This document shows positions 1-8,464 of a DNA stretch of 64,000 nt, in pieces. Both the position numbers and the translations under genes were made by a program. Positions within the stretch are counted from its first letter, which is position 1, and the number at the start of each line of letters is the position of its first letter. The stretch covers positions 6,029,501 to 6,093,500 of the forward strand of contig NZ_CP108462.1 in NCBI RefSeq assembly GCF_036226365.1, in the 5' to 3' direction. The DNA is from Streptomyces sp. NBC_01262 (lineage in GTDB: Bacteria > Actinomycetota > Actinomycetes > Streptomycetales > Streptomycetaceae). The notes beneath the pieces were generated by a model, which did no database searches, had not been told where the DNA came from, and saw only the letters and a list, made by a program, of their open reading frames with translations.

Positions 1-1063
1 AGAGCGCGAACTCCTTCTCGATGATCTTCTGGGTGAGCACGAACCACGTGTACTCGTGCCCGGTCCCCATGATGTGCTCCAGCGTGCCGAGCGTGTCGAA
101 GCCGGGGAAGTTGGGGACGGGCAGCCGCTTGCCGGTGGCGTCGAGCCAGAGGGAGGACGGGCCGGGGAGGATGCGGATGCCGTGCTTGGCCCAGATGGGG
201 TTCCAGTTCTCGATGCCCTCGGTGTAGTGCCACATGCGGTCGCGGTTGATGTGATGCGCGCCGGCGGACTCGGCGATGCCGAGCATCAGGCCGTCCACGT
301 GGGCCGGGACGCCGGAGAGCAGCTTTTCCGGCGGGGTGCCGAGGCGGGCGGGCCAGTTGGCGCGTACGAGGTCGTGGTTGCCGCCGATGCCGCCGGAGGT
401 GATGACGACGGCCTGGGCGGAGAGCGCGAAGTCGCCGGCGACCTCGCGCGAGCTGCCCTCGCCGCGCGCGGCGGAACTGGGCACGAGGATCTCGCCGGAG
501 ACCCCGGTGACCGTGCCGTCGGTCGTGGCGAGCCCGGTGACCCGGTGCCGGAACCGGAGTTCCACGCGGCCCCGGGCGACAGCCTCGCGTACGCGGCGTT
601 CGAAGGGGGCGACGACGCCGGGGCCGGTGCCCCAGGTGACGTGGAAGCGGGGGACGGAGTTGCCGGGGCCGGTGGCGAGGAAGCCGCCGCGCTCGGCCCA
701 GCCGACGACGGGGAAGAAGCGGACGCCCTGGGCGTGCAGCCAGCTCCGCTTCTCGCCGGCGGCGAAGTCGACGTAGGCCTCGGCCCATCGGCGGGGCCAG
801 TTGTCCTCGTCGCGGTCGAAGCCGGCGGTGCCGAGCCAGTCCTGGAGGGCGAGGTCGTGGCTGTCCTTGATGCGCATACGGCGCTGTTCCGGCGAGTCGA
901 CGAGGAAGAGGCCGCCGAAGGACCAGAAGGCCTGGCCACCGAGGGAGGCCTCGGGCTCCTGGTCGAGCAGGATCACCTTCCGGCCCGCGTCGGCCAGCTC
1001 GGCCGTAGCGACCAGTCCGGCCAGTCCGCCTCCGACGACGATGACGTCCGCGTCCAGCGCCAT
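1..1063 (-). CDS. FAD-binding dehydrogenase (3' end beyond window)
   Basis: An uninterrupted reading frame runs from an ATG at 1063 leftwards to the window edge (354 codons, no stop), so the C-terminal part is missing. The N-terminus carries a Rossmann FAD-binding motif VVGGGLAG at residues 9-16 with an acidic residue ending the second strand (LLDQE, 32-36). The following text (GGQAFWSFGGLF, and later ITSGGIGGNHDLVRANWP) matches the succinate dehydrogenase/KstD-like flavoprotein family usually annotated as FAD-binding dehydrogenase. Such enzymes oxidise a C-C bond with FAD; a 3-ketosteroid-type substrate is possible but not shown. It is divergent from the ATP-grasp gene. Codon usage is normal for its neighbours. 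The family is certain, the substrate unknown. Confidence 0.88.
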   Translation of the reverse strand, partial: MALDADVIVVGGGLAGLVATAELADAGRKVILLDQEPEASLGGQAFWSFGGLFLVDSPEQRRMRIKDSHDLALQDWLGTAGFDRDEDNWPRRWAEAYVDFAAGEKRSWLHAQGVRFFPVVGWAERGGFLATGPGNSVPRFHVTWGTGPGVVAPFERRVREAVARGRVELRFRHRVTGLATTDGTVTGVSGEILVPSSAARGEGSSREVAGDFALSAQAVVITSGGIGGNHDLVRANWPARLGTPPEKLLSGVPAHVDGLMLGIAESAGAHHINRDRMWHYTEGIENWNPIWAKHGIRILPGPSSLWLDATGKRLPVPNFPGFDTLGTLEHIMGTGHEYTWFVLTQKIIEKEFAL

Positions 1064-1247
1064 GGGGGTGCCGCCCTTCTCACTCCGACGTGTGTGGGGG
1101 AACGCTACGCTACCGGCCGGTAGGCAGGCGAGAGGTACGAGCAGGCAAGGGCGGGGCCCGGGAAAAGGAATCCGGTCTTCCCCAACGCCCCCACGGTTGA
1201 AACGTCACCGCAATGCGATACCGCTAACATCCGCTTTACATCTGATC

Positions 1248-2348
1248 ATGCTCTGGGGACGAGGGGAGCTCGCGATCGCCATTCGCATTTGGCTCAGCAG
1301 CGCAGGAGTGGCCACCACCGAGGTAATGCGGATGCTGCGCAACAACCCGGAAGCAGCACCCGTACGCACGTACGCTTCCAACGTGGACGCCTCGGCGGCC
1401 GCGCTCATGGCCGCCGACGTCGGTGCGGTCGAGCCGCGCCACGTCAGCAACGACGCCTACGCCGAGTTCGCCCTCGACTTCGCCCGCCGGCATTCCATCG
1501 ACGTCCTGATCCCGCCCCGGCGCCTGGACGCCCTCGCCCCCCACGCCGAGGACTTCGCCGCCATCGGCACCAAGCTGATGTGCTCCCCGCCCGCTTCGAT
1601 AGCCACGCTGACCAGCAAGAACCGTGCGTACGAAGCCGCCCGCGAGGCCGGCATCCCGGTTCCCGAGTGGCGGGTCGTCCGCGACGCGGCCGGGCTGCGC
1701 GCTGCCGTCGGCGAGATCACCGCCAATGGCGACACCGCCTGCATCAAGCCCGCCGGGGAGTACTCCGCGTTCGGGTTCCGCATCCTCGACGACAGTCCGC
1801 TGAGCATCAAGGACCTGCTGGCCCCGCCCCGCCCGGTCGCCTCCGTCGGGGCCGTCGCGGACGCGCTGACCCGCGCGGAGGACGAGGGCGAGCACGTCCC
1901 CAAGCTGATCGTCATGCCGTACCTCTCCGGTCCCGAGGTCAGCGTCGACTGCCTCTCCACCCCCGGCGGCACCCTCCTCACCGGCATCGCCCGCGCCAAG
2001 CAGGGCCGTTACCGCATCGTCCTGGACGACCCGACCTACGTGGACATCGCCCGCGACGTCGTCGGCCACTTCGGGCTGTCCTACCTCTCCAACGTCCAGC
2101 TCCGGCACTGGAACGGCAGACCGGTGCTCCTGGAAGCCAACCCCAGGCCCTCCGCCGGGATATTCCAGACCGCCTACACCGGCGTCAACCTCCCCTGGGC
2201 GGCGGTGCGTCTGCTGCTCTCCGGCTCCACCGGGGCCCTGGCCGAGCCCTGGCTCGGCGGCCGGGTCGCGGTCACCGAGAGCGCGTTCGAGGTCGTGGAA
2301 CGCGCTCCGCTGTCGGTGGTCGCGGACATCGAGGAAAGCGTGGCGTAG
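1248..2348 (+). CDS. ATP-grasp domain protein (carboxylate-amine ligase-like)
   Basis: Codes for 366 residues from the ATG at 1248. The N-terminal third is a preATP-grasp Rossmann-like region (IRIWLSSAGVATTEVMRML). An ATP-grasp follows: a nucleotide-binding lysine segment CIKPAGEYSAFGF, and the metal-binding Glu/Asn segment VLLEANPRPSAG near residue 293. ATP-grasp enzymes join a carboxylate to an amine or thiol through an acyl-phosphate; the substrates here are unknown. The start is uncertain: no Shine-Dalgarno precedes 1248, while GAGGGGAG at 1261-1268 sits ahead of in-frame ATC/ATT codons (1275, 1281) and a GTG at 1308. The protein may therefore begin near IRIWLSS. It stands alone, divergent from the flavoprotein and convergent with the EamA gene. 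Confidence 0.8.
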   Translation: MLWGRGELAIAIRIWLSSAGVATTEVMRMLRNNPEAAPVRTYASNVDASAAALMAADVGAVEPRHVSNDAYAEFALDFARRHSIDVLIPPRRLDALAPHAEDFAAIGTKLMCSPPASIATLTSKNRAYEAAREAGIPVPEWRVVRDAAGLRAAVGEITANGDTACIKPAGEYSAFGFRILDDSPLSIKDLLAPPRPVASVGAVADALTRAEDEGEHVPKLIVMPYLSGPEVSVDCLSTPGGTLLTGIARAKQGRYRIVLDDPTYVDIARDVVGHFGLSYLSNVQLRHWNGRPVLLEANPRPSAGIFQTAYTGVNLPWAAVRLLLSGSTGALAEPWLGGRVAVTESAFEVVERAPLSVVADIEESVA

Positions 2349-2371
2349 GGCTTGATCGGCACGGGGGGCAT

Positions 2372-3217
2372 TCACCCCCCGTGCAGCATCAGCCCGATCC
2401 CCGCCACGACCAGCGCCGCCGCGACGACCCGCGGCGCGCCGAACCGCTCCTTGAACAGCACCGCCCCGATCACCGCCCCCGCGATGATCGAGGTCTCCCG
2501 CAGCGCCGCTACCGGTGCCAGCTCCGCCCGCGTCTGCGCCCACAGCACCAGCCCGTACGCGAACACCGACAGCACACCGCCCAGCAGCCCCCGTACCGCC
2601 ACCGGCCGTAGTTGCGCCGCCAGTTGGCCTCCCCGCACCGCGAATGCGCCCGCCGGGAGCAGTACGCCCATGATCAGCAGCAGCCAGGCCGTGTACCCGA
2701 GCGACGTCCCCGACGCCCGTACGCCCACCCCGTCCACCACCGTGTACGCCGCGATCGTCAGCCCCGTGCCCACCGCGGCCCGGACGGCGAGCCCCTGCCC
2801 CTGGCTGCCGCGCATCCCCCACAGCGCGACGCCGCCCAGCCCCGCCGAGGCGACGACCACCCCGGCCGTCTGCCACGGCCCCGGCACCTCGCCGACGAAG
2901 ACGGCGGCCAGGACGGTCACCACCAGGGGCGCGATGCCGCGCGCGATCGGGTAGACCTGGCCGAAGTCGCCCAGCCGGAAGGACTGCATCAGCAGGCACA
3001 TGTAGGCGATGTGGATCGCCACCGAGCCGATCAGATACGGCCACGCCTGCGCCGCCGGCAGCGGCGCGAAGCAGGCCAGCAGCAGCCCGCAGAGCATGCC
3101 GCCGGTCTCGACGAGCGTGAAGGCGACGAGCTGGTCCTTGATGCCGTGCGCGATGGCGTTCCACCCGGCGTGAGTGACCGCCGCGACGAGCACGGCGCAG
3201 GCTATGAGCGGCGTCAC
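2372..3217 (-). CDS. EamA/DMT family transporter
   Basis: Codes for 281 residues from a GTG at 3217. About ten hydrophobic segments fall in two similar halves, the usual layout of the drug/metabolite transporter (EamA) superfamily. Features include the opening AVTHAGWNAIAHGIKDQ and, in the second half, ETSIIAGAVIGAVLFKERFG, a conserved EamA segment with the charged KER turn. It is predicted to be an integral inner-membrane exporter or permease for small metabolites; the substrate cannot be read. The gene is convergent with the ATP-grasp gene (23 bp gap) and lies downstream of the penicillin-binding protein on the same strand, with a 106 bp gap that argues for a separate transcript. Confidence 0.88.
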   Translation of the reverse strand: MTPLIACAVLVAAVTHAGWNAIAHGIKDQLVAFTLVETGGMLCGLLLACFAPLPAAQAWPYLIGSVAIHIAYMCLLMQSFRLGDFGQVYPIARGIAPLVVTVLAAVFVGEVPGPWQTAGVVVASAGLGGVALWGMRGSQGQGLAVRAAVGTGLTIAAYTVVDGVGVRASGTSLGYTAWLLLIMGVLLPAGAFAVRGGQLAAQLRPVAVRGLLGGVLSVFAYGLVLWAQTRAELAPVAALRETSIIAGAVIGAVLFKERFGAPRVVAAALVVAGIGLMLHGG

Positions 3218-3323
3218 CAGCTGTGCTGTTCGGGGAAGACGTCCAGGGCCATGGTCCCGACGCTATCGACCGGGACCATGGCCACGCCAACGACTTACGT
3301 ATCCGCCTGAGGCCCTAGGGGGC

Positions 3324-4946
3324 CTACGAGGCCTTGAGGATCGCCGCCACGATCGGCCCCGCCGAGTCCACGCCGTGCCCGCCCTCCTGGACGACGCCCG
3401 CCGCCGCCACGTCGTCGCGGTAGGCGGTGAGCCAGCCGTTGGGCTTTTCCTGGCCGCCGACCTCCGCCGAGCCGGTCTTGGCGCCGACGTACGTCCCGGA
3501 GACGCCGCGCATCGCGGGAGCCGCCGTGCCGCTGGTGGCGGTGAGGTGCATCATCGTGCGCAACTGCTGCGCGGCCGTGGAGTTCAGGGCGCGCGAGGAC
3601 TTCGCGATCGAGCCGTCGATCAGATCGGGGTCGACGATCACCGGCTGGTGGAAGTAGCCGGTCCGGGCGGTCGCGGCGATGGACGCCATGTTGAGCGGGT
3701 TCATCTCGATCTTGCCCTGCCCGATCATCTCCGCGGCCTTCTCGTCCCCGCTGCCGCCCGGGACGCTGCCGTCGAAGGTCGAGACGCCGGTGTTCCACTC
3801 GGGGCCGATGCCGAAGACGTCGCGGGCCTCGGTGGTGAGGGCGGAGTCGCTGATCCGGCCGGTGAGGGAGATGAAGGCGGTGTTGCAGGACGAGGCGAAG
3901 TCACCGGCGAAGGTCGCCTGCAGGTTGGAGGTGTGCTCCGAGTTGTGGAAGATCTGGCCCTGGTTGTAATTGACCGTCGCCGGGCACGCGAGCGGCTCAC
4001 TGGGACTGGCGAGGCCCTTCTCCAGCAGCGTCGAGGCCGTGATGATCTTCATCGTCGAGCCCGGCGCGAGCTGTCCCTGCAGGGCCGTGTTGAAGCCGGT
4101 CGACGGGTTGTTGGCGATGGCCAGGATCTTGCCCGTACTGGCCTGCAGCGCCACCGCCGAGGACTTGGCGCGCTTCTTGACCGCCTTCTCCGCCGCCGCC
4201 TGGATGCCCGAGTCCAGAGTGGTGCGGAGCTTGGCGCCCTTGCCCTTGGTCAGGAAGTGCAGGGTCTTGCCGGCCTCGCCGGTGCCGTCGTTGGGGTTGA
4301 TCCAGGTCTCGATGCCCGGTTTGCCGCCGAGCTTTGCCCCGTAGCGGGTCTGCAACTGCGTGAACACATCGGTCAGGGACGGGAAGTCGGCCACGTCCAT
4401 GCTTTTGCCGTCGCGGTCGAGGATGTCCACGGTCGGGGTCTCGCCCTGCCCCGTCTCCAGGTTCTCGCCCTGCGTCAGCTCCGGGTGGACCACCGACGCC
4501 TTCCAGTCCACGAGCGCCCGCCCGGTCGTCAGCCCCCGGGTCACCGTCAGCGCCGAGTCGTACGTCCAGGTGGACTTCTTGCCCTGGTACGACAGCGTCG
4601 CCGTCACCTCGAACGGCACCTTGCGGCCCACCGGCGTGCCCGGCGTCAGCTTCACCGCCGACACGGCGGTCTTGGTCTCGTAGTCGTTCAGCGCGGTCGT
4701 GGCCACCACCGCGTCGTTCGTCAGCTGCGCCGCCTTCGTCAGCTGCCCCGTGGCCCAGTCCTTCAGGAACTCCTTCGCGGTGTCCCGTACCTCCGTCGCC
4801 GTCGGCGGCCCGGTCGCTATGGGCTTCGCGGCGGCTGTGCCGCTCCCCGTCAGACCGTCGTAGAGGTTGTACGCCCCGTATCCCGCAGCCCCCACCATCG
4901 CGGCGAACACTCCGCCCACGATCCCCGTCTTCACTCCTCGGCGCAT
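3324..4946 (-). CDS. penicillin-binding protein, transpeptidase (MecA_N-like domain)
   Basis: Codes for 540 residues from the ATG at 4946, preceded by GGGGAGGGG 9 bases upstream; an ATG at 4973 would add nine residues without a ribosome site. A single membrane anchor (VGGVFAAMVGAAGYGAYNLY) is followed by an NTF2-like MecA N-terminal region and a dimerisation region. The C-terminal transpeptidase carries the SxxK motif STMK near residue 297, the SxN motif SCN near 353 and the KTG motif near 488, so all active-site motifs are intact. It should cross-link peptidoglycan outside the membrane. In Streptomyces such extra class B PBPs are often sporulation- or stress-linked. Its promoter carries a perfect inverted repeat (4975-4992). 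Confidence 0.93.
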   Translation of the reverse strand: MRRGVKTGIVGGVFAAMVGAAGYGAYNLYDGLTGSGTAAAKPIATGPPTATEVRDTAKEFLKDWATGQLTKAAQLTNDAVVATTALNDYETKTAVSAVKLTPGTPVGRKVPFEVTATLSYQGKKSTWTYDSALTVTRGLTTGRALVDWKASVVHPELTQGENLETGQGETPTVDILDRDGKSMDVADFPSLTDVFTQLQTRYGAKLGGKPGIETWINPNDGTGEAGKTLHFLTKGKGAKLRTTLDSGIQAAAEKAVKKRAKSSAVALQASTGKILAIANNPSTGFNTALQGQLAPGSTMKIITASTLLEKGLASPSEPLACPATVNYNQGQIFHNSEHTSNLQATFAGDFASSCNTAFISLTGRISDSALTTEARDVFGIGPEWNTGVSTFDGSVPGGSGDEKAAEMIGQGKIEMNPLNMASIAATARTGYFHQPVIVDPDLIDGSIAKSSRALNSTAAQQLRTMMHLTATSGTAAPAMRGVSGTYVGAKTGSAEVGGQEKPNGWLTAYRDDVAAAGVVQEGGHGVDSAGPIVAAILKAS

Positions 4947-4974
4947 GGCACCGATCCCCTCCCCGTGACCCATA

Positions 4975-4992
4975 TTTTGAACGTGTTCAAAA
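4975..4992. promoter_or_regulatory. perfect inverted repeat in the PBP promoter, candidate operator
   Basis: TTTTGAACGTGTTCAAAA consists of two 8-base arms around a GT spacer, ending 28 bases upstream of the PBP start. Read on the minus strand, the A/T-rich run at its end (CAAAATATGGG) is the likeliest -10 region, so a bound protein would block transcription. The symmetry and size fit a TetR-family operator (it also satisfies the generic pattern TNNAACNNGTTNNA). No regulator gene is adjacent. Confidence 0.6.
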
Positions 4993-5065
4993 ACGTCTGA
5001 CGTAAGCGCACTCTATACACACAGGCCACGGACAGGGTGTCGAAAGCGCAAAAACAAAATCTCGG

Positions 5066-5094
5066 TTGAAGCATCGGTCCCGCCCTCCTACCGT
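5066..5094 (+). promoter_or_regulatory. sigma-70-type promoter of the GNAT gene (leaderless)
   Basis: A -35 box TTGAAG (5066-5071) is separated by 17 bases from a -10 box TACCGT (5089-5094). The ATG at 5102 follows after 7 bases, so transcription would begin at or within a base of the start codon. Confidence 0.6.
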
Positions 5095-5101
5095 CCCCTT
5101 C

Positions 5102-5638
5102 ATGCGCCTACGCCGCGAGCAGCCCGCCGACCACGACTCCGTACGCGACGTCCACCTGCACGCCTTCGGCGAACACGACCACGGCCTTGTGGTCGCCCGC
5201 CTCGTCGACGACCTCCGAGCCGAGGCCACCCTCTCCCTCGTCGCCGAGGCCCCCGACTCCGGCCGCGTCGTCGGCAGCGTGATGTTCACCCCCGCCCTCC
5301 TCGACGCCCCGCTCCGTCTCCTGGACGTCCAGGTCCTCAGCCCGCTAGCCGTCGCCCCCGCACACCAGCGCCAGGGCATCGGCCAGGCCCTGGTCCGCGA
5401 GGGCCTCCGGCTCCTGACCGAGCTCCACGTCCCCCTGGTCTTCCTGGAGGGCGACCCCGCCTACTACTCCCGCCTCGGCTTCACCCCCGGCGGCGCCCAC
5501 GCCTTCCGCAAGCCCTCGCTGCGCATCCCCGACGCCGCCTTCCAGGTCGCCACGCTGCCCGCCTACGAACCCTGGATGACCGGCACCCTCGTCTACTCCC
5601 CGACCTTCTGGCACCACGACTGCGTAGGCCTGCGATGA
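5102..5638 (+). CDS. GNAT family N-acetyltransferase
   Basis: Codes for 178 residues beginning MRLRREQPADHDSV. The fold is a standard GCN5-related acetyltransferase: LSPLAVAPAHQRQGIGQALV contains the acetyl-CoA pyrophosphate-binding Q/RxxGxG/A motif, and the end FLEGDPAYYSRLGF matches the YjdJ/YhbS-like group that acts on small amines or unknown acceptors. It should be cytoplasmic. The gene appears leaderless (promoter at 5066-5094). Its stop overlaps the start of the following DinB-like gene as ATGA, so the two are translationally coupled. Confidence 0.92.
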   Translation: MRLRREQPADHDSVRDVHLHAFGEHDHGLVVARLVDDLRAEATLSLVAEAPDSGRVVGSVMFTPALLDAPLRLLDVQVLSPLAVAPAHQRQGIGQALVREGLRLLTELHVPLVFLEGDPAYYSRLGFTPGGAHAFRKPSLRIPDAAFQVATLPAYEPWMTGTLVYSPTFWHHDCVGLR

Positions 5639-6114
5639 CCTCCGGCCCAGGCCCCGGCTGGCAGACCCTCACCCTGGCCCTCTTCCGCCGCATCCGCGCC
5701 GACCTCGCCGAATCCCTCACCCCCGAAGTGACCTGGCTCGCCTGGCACATCGCCCGAGGCCAGGACCGCAACCTCTCCGAACTGTCCGCCCACCCCCACC
5801 CCCACCCCCAACTCTGGCTCCGTGACGGCTGGTCCGCCCGCTTCCACCGGCCCCCCGACCCCGCCGACACCGGCTACGGCCACACCCCCGCCCAAGTCGC
5901 CGCCTTCCGCGCCCCCTCCCTCGACCTCCTCCTCGCCTACCAGGCCGCCACCCACCAACTGGCCGAGCACTACCTCCTGTCGGCCCCCGACGACGACCTC
6001 CCCCGCCCCGTCACCAGCCCCACCCTCGGCAACACCCACACCGTCGAGGAACGCCTCGCCGCCCTCATCCGCGAAGGCTTCGCCCACACCGGCCAGATGG
6101 CCCTCGTAAAGTGA
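5635..6114 (+). CDS. DinB-like four-helix protein
   Basis: Codes for 159 residues, starting at the ATG that overlaps the GNAT stop (ATGA, 5635-5638). Predicted all-helical. Spaced histidines match the DinB/DUF664 metal-binding fold: TWLAWHIARGQDRN in the first helices and EGFAHTGQMALVK at the end, the latter being the typical C-terminal HxGQ helix. Family members include thiol-dependent transferases (mycothiol) and many proteins of unknown role. Coupling to an acetyltransferase is the only contextual hint. It is shorter than maleylpyruvate isomerase-type members. Confidence 0.75.
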   Translation: MTSGPGPGWQTLTLALFRRIRADLAESLTPEVTWLAWHIARGQDRNLSELSAHPHPHPQLWLRDGWSARFHRPPDPADTGYGHTPAQVAAFRAPSLDLLLAYQAATHQLAEHYLLSAPDDDLPRPVTSPTLGNTHTVEERLAALIREGFAHTGQMALVK

Positions 6115-6118
6115 TCAG

Positions 6119-6736
6119 ATGCGTCTGACGAAGTACGGCCATGCCTGCGTCCGCCTCGAAGACGGAGACCGGGTGCTCGTCATCGACCCGGGCACCTACT
6201 CCGAACCGGAATCGCTCTCCGGCGCCACCGCCGTCCTCATCACCCACGAGCACGCCGACCACATCGACATCGACAAGCTCCAAGCGGCCCGCGCCGGCAA
6301 CCCCGCCCTCGCCGTCCACACCCACCCCGCCCTCGCCGCCACCCTCGGCGATGGCGTCATCCCCGTCGCCCCCGGCGACACCTTCACCGCCGCCGGCTTC
6401 TCCGTCCGCGCCGTCGGCGGCGCCCACGCCGAGATCATCGACGGCCTCCCCGGCTGCCCCAACATCGGCTTCATCGCCGACGGCCTCTACCACCCCGGCG
6501 ACTCCCTCTTCGTCCCCACCGAACCCGTCGACACCCTCCTCGTCCCCGCCTCCGGCCCCTGGCTCAAGCTCGCCGAGGCCATCGAGTTCACCCGTGCCGT
6601 CAAACCCGCCCGCGCCTTCCCCATCCACGACGCCATGTTCAGCGACCTCGGCCTCGACAACTTCGACCGCTGGCTCGACATGAAGGGCGGCACCGACTAC
6701 GCCCGCATCCCCCTGGGCGAGTCCGTCGAGTTCTAG
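6119..6736 (+). CDS. MBL fold metallo-hydrolase (UlaG-like)
   Basis: Codes for 205 residues starting MRLTKYGHACVRLE. The metallo-beta-lactamase signature THEHADH (residues 42-48) gives the two-metal site. Further ligands lie in YHPGDSLF, in the Asp-containing LYHPGD turn, and in FPIHDAMF. Length and layout match the UlaG/L-ascorbate-6-phosphate lactonase-like branch, which hydrolyses lactones or phosphodiesters; the real substrate is unknown. A TAAAGT hexamer (6107-6112) ends 6 bases before the ATG and could make the gene leaderless, though it also follows the DinB gene by only 4 bases and may be read as part of that operon. Confidence 0.92.
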   Translation: MRLTKYGHACVRLEDGDRVLVIDPGTYSEPESLSGATAVLITHEHADHIDIDKLQAARAGNPALAVHTHPALAATLGDGVIPVAPGDTFTAAGFSVRAVGGAHAEIIDGLPGCPNIGFIADGLYHPGDSLFVPTEPVDTLLVPASGPWLKLAEAIEFTRAVKPARAFPIHDAMFSDLGLDNFDRWLDMKGGTDYARIPLGESVEF

Positions 6737-6747
6737 TACGTACGCCA

Positions 6748-7119
6748 CTACCCGATCAGGGTGTCCTTCGGGCGGACCACGCAGAACTCATTCCCCTCCG
6801 GATTGGCCAGCACGGTCCACGACTCGCCGCCGCTCTGCCCGACCTCCGCCCTCCGGGCTCCGAGCGCGAGGATGCGCTCGATCTCGGCCTCCCGGTCCTC
6901 CGCCGCGGACATCAGATCGAAATGCAGGCGGTTCTTGACGGCCTTACGGTCCGTCACCGGCATGAAGCAGATACCCACCGGCGCGGTCTCCTCCGGCCCG
7001 ATCACGACCTCCCGCTCCCGCTCGGACAGGATCCGCCAGCCCAGCACCTCGGCCCAGAACCGGGCGAGGGCGGGCAGGTCGTGGGCGTCGATGACGATGT
7101 GATGCAGCGAGACAGGCAT
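6748..7119 (-). CDS. VOC family (glyoxalase-like) protein
   Basis: Codes for 123 residues from the ATG at 7119 (MPVSLHHIVIDAHDLPALARFWAEVLGW). The opening strand-helix is diagnostic for vicinal-oxygen-chelate proteins. KNRLHFDLM and the closing PEGNEFCVV supply the expected His and Glu metal ligands of a single-module VOC protein. It could be a dioxygenase, lyase or resistance protein; nothing selects one. The gene is convergent with the MBL gene (11 bp gap). A longer reading frame upstream is out of character in composition and was not used. Confidence 0.88.
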   Translation of the reverse strand: MPVSLHHIVIDAHDLPALARFWAEVLGWRILSEREREVVIGPEETAPVGICFMPVTDRKAVKNRLHFDLMSAAEDREAEIERILALGARRAEVGQSGGESWTVLANPEGNEFCVVRPKDTLIG

Positions 7120-7180
7120 GTCGGCCAGTGTGCCCGGTGATTGCCAGGAGACGTGGGTCCCGGCAGCACCCGCACCCCGC

Positions 7181-7390
7181 TCAGCGGCTGAACGTGCCCG
7201 TCCTCGCGGCGTCCACGAACGCCGCCCATGCGGTGGGCGTGAAGACGTATGCGCCCAGCGCGGGCGTCTTGGAATCGCGGACGGCAACCGTGCCGTCGGT
7301 GAGGCGCTGCCACTCGACGCAGTCGCTCCCGCCCGAGCCGGAGTAACTCGACTTGGCCCATGCGGCCTCGCCCAGATCGTGCCTCACCAT
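7181..7390 (-). CDS. DUF397 domain protein (WhiJ-partner type)
   Basis: Codes for 69 residues: AWAKSSYSGSGGSDCVEW, then VAVRDSKTP, and FTPTAWAAFVDAAR. This is the full DUF397 pattern of small Streptomyces proteins. In the well-studied whiJ type loci a DUF397 protein is encoded beside an XRE regulator and modulates its repression. Here it lies 17 bp downstream of such a regulator on the same strand, consistent with an operon. Cytoplasmic. Confidence 0.93.
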   Translation of the reverse strand: MVRHDLGEAAWAKSSYSGSGGSDCVEWQRLTDGTVAVRDSKTPALGAYVFTPTAWAAFVDAARTGTFSR

Positions 7391-7407
7391 GGCGGTCCCT
7401 CGATCGC

Positions 7408-8268
7408 TTACCGACTTTCCAGATCGTGCGCCAGCCGCAAGATCAGATCCTTCGACTGGCGCGACGATAGGGCCATCGTACGCAGGTGGTCAAAGGACAT
7501 CCGGTACGTCTGCACCTGCTCCTCACCCTCCAAATACAGTCGGCTGTCGCGCTGTTCCAGTAGGACCACATCCAGGCTGACCGGCGGTGCATACGAGTAG
7601 ATGAAGAACGGGCCGTCGATGCCTGGATGTGCCCCCGCGTCGAAGGGGACGACCTGGATCGAGAGCTTCGGCGGGTTGCTCAGAGCAACGAGGTGCCGGA
7701 GCTGGGCCGCCATTACCGGCGGGCCACCGATCGTGCGACGAATCGCGGCTTCGTCGAGGACCGCCACCAGCTGGGGAGCGTCCGGACCCTCCAGGATCCG
7801 TTGACGCTCCATCCGGACCGAAACGAATCGCTCGGTGGCCGCCAGGTCGACGCCCACACCCTCGTTGAGAGCGAGCGCGTACTCCTTGGTCTGGAACAGG
7901 CCGGGGATGAGCACGGTCTGGAAGGTGAAGATCTTTGCGGCGTCCGCTTCGAGGCTGATCCGATCCATTTCGGACGGGCTGAGGATCTCGTCGTGCTGAT
8001 GCCACCAGTCCTTCTTGCGGCTGTTGCGCGTGAGGGCAAACAGGGCACCGCGTACCTCCTCATCCTCGACCCCGTACAGGTCCAGCATGATCTCCAGGTC
8101 GACCTTGCGGGGCGCAGTCAGCCCCTTCTCGATCCGGCTGATCTTCGTGTCCCAGCACCCCAGTCGCTCCGCGACAACCTCACGCTTTATCTGCGCCTTC
8201 TCCCGGAGCTGCTTCAACTGCGCCCCGAGGTACTGCTTTCGCACGGTCGGATGCTGAGCTGCCGTCAC
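7408..8268 (-). CDS. XRE/DUF5753 helix-turn-helix regulator (WhiJ-like)
   Basis: Codes for 286 residues from the GTG at 8268, chosen because AAGGAGG sits 5 bases upstream (a GTG/ATG further out has none). An N-terminal XRE helix-turn-helix (LGAQLKQLREKAQIKREVVAERLGCWDTKISRIEKG) is followed by a DUF5753 domain typical of Streptomyces WhiJ-like repressors. Together with the DUF397 gene downstream and the RsbW-like ATPase divergently upstream, it forms the three-part set that recurs many times in Streptomyces genomes and influences development and antibiotic production. A perfect 14-bp palindrome at 8359-8372 in the divergent region is a candidate binding site. Confidence 0.92.
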   Translation of the reverse strand: MTAAQHPTVRKQYLGAQLKQLREKAQIKREVVAERLGCWDTKISRIEKGLTAPRKVDLEIMLDLYGVEDEEVRGALFALTRNSRKKDWWHQHDEILSPSEMDRISLEADAAKIFTFQTVLIPGLFQTKEYALALNEGVGVDLAATERFVSVRMERQRILEGPDAPQLVAVLDEAAIRRTIGGPPVMAAQLRHLVALSNPPKLSIQVVPFDAGAHPGIDGPFFIYSYAPPVSLDVVLLEQRDSRLYLEGEEQVQTYRMSFDHLRTMALSSRQSKDLILRLAHDLESR

Positions 8269-8358
8269 GGTGCCCTCCTTGTGTCGGATCAAGAGTGTCC
8301 CGCAGATGCGAAGAAAGCGAACCGCATATGCCGTTCACCCATACCAACATCCCCCGAA

Positions 8359-8372
8359 ATAGCGATCGCTAT
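8359..8372. promoter_or_regulatory. perfect 14-bp palindrome between divergent regulator and ATPase genes
   Basis: ATAGCGATCGCTAT is fully self-complementary and lies 90 bp upstream of the XRE regulator and 93 bp upstream of the ATPase gene, the only shared intergenic region. It is a plausible autoregulatory site of the WhiJ-like repressor. Confidence 0.5.
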
Positions 8373-8464
8373 CTAAGCGGCTTGCGTTTGAGCATCCTGC
8401 AACGTCACGCTGACTGCATCGCACCTCGCCGCAAGGCGAGACCGCACCTGCGAGGGGACCCACC

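Noticed and set aside
4975..4992. LexA/SOS box at the PBP promoter
   Set aside because: The actinobacterial SOS box needs four bases between GAAC and GTTC; only two are present.
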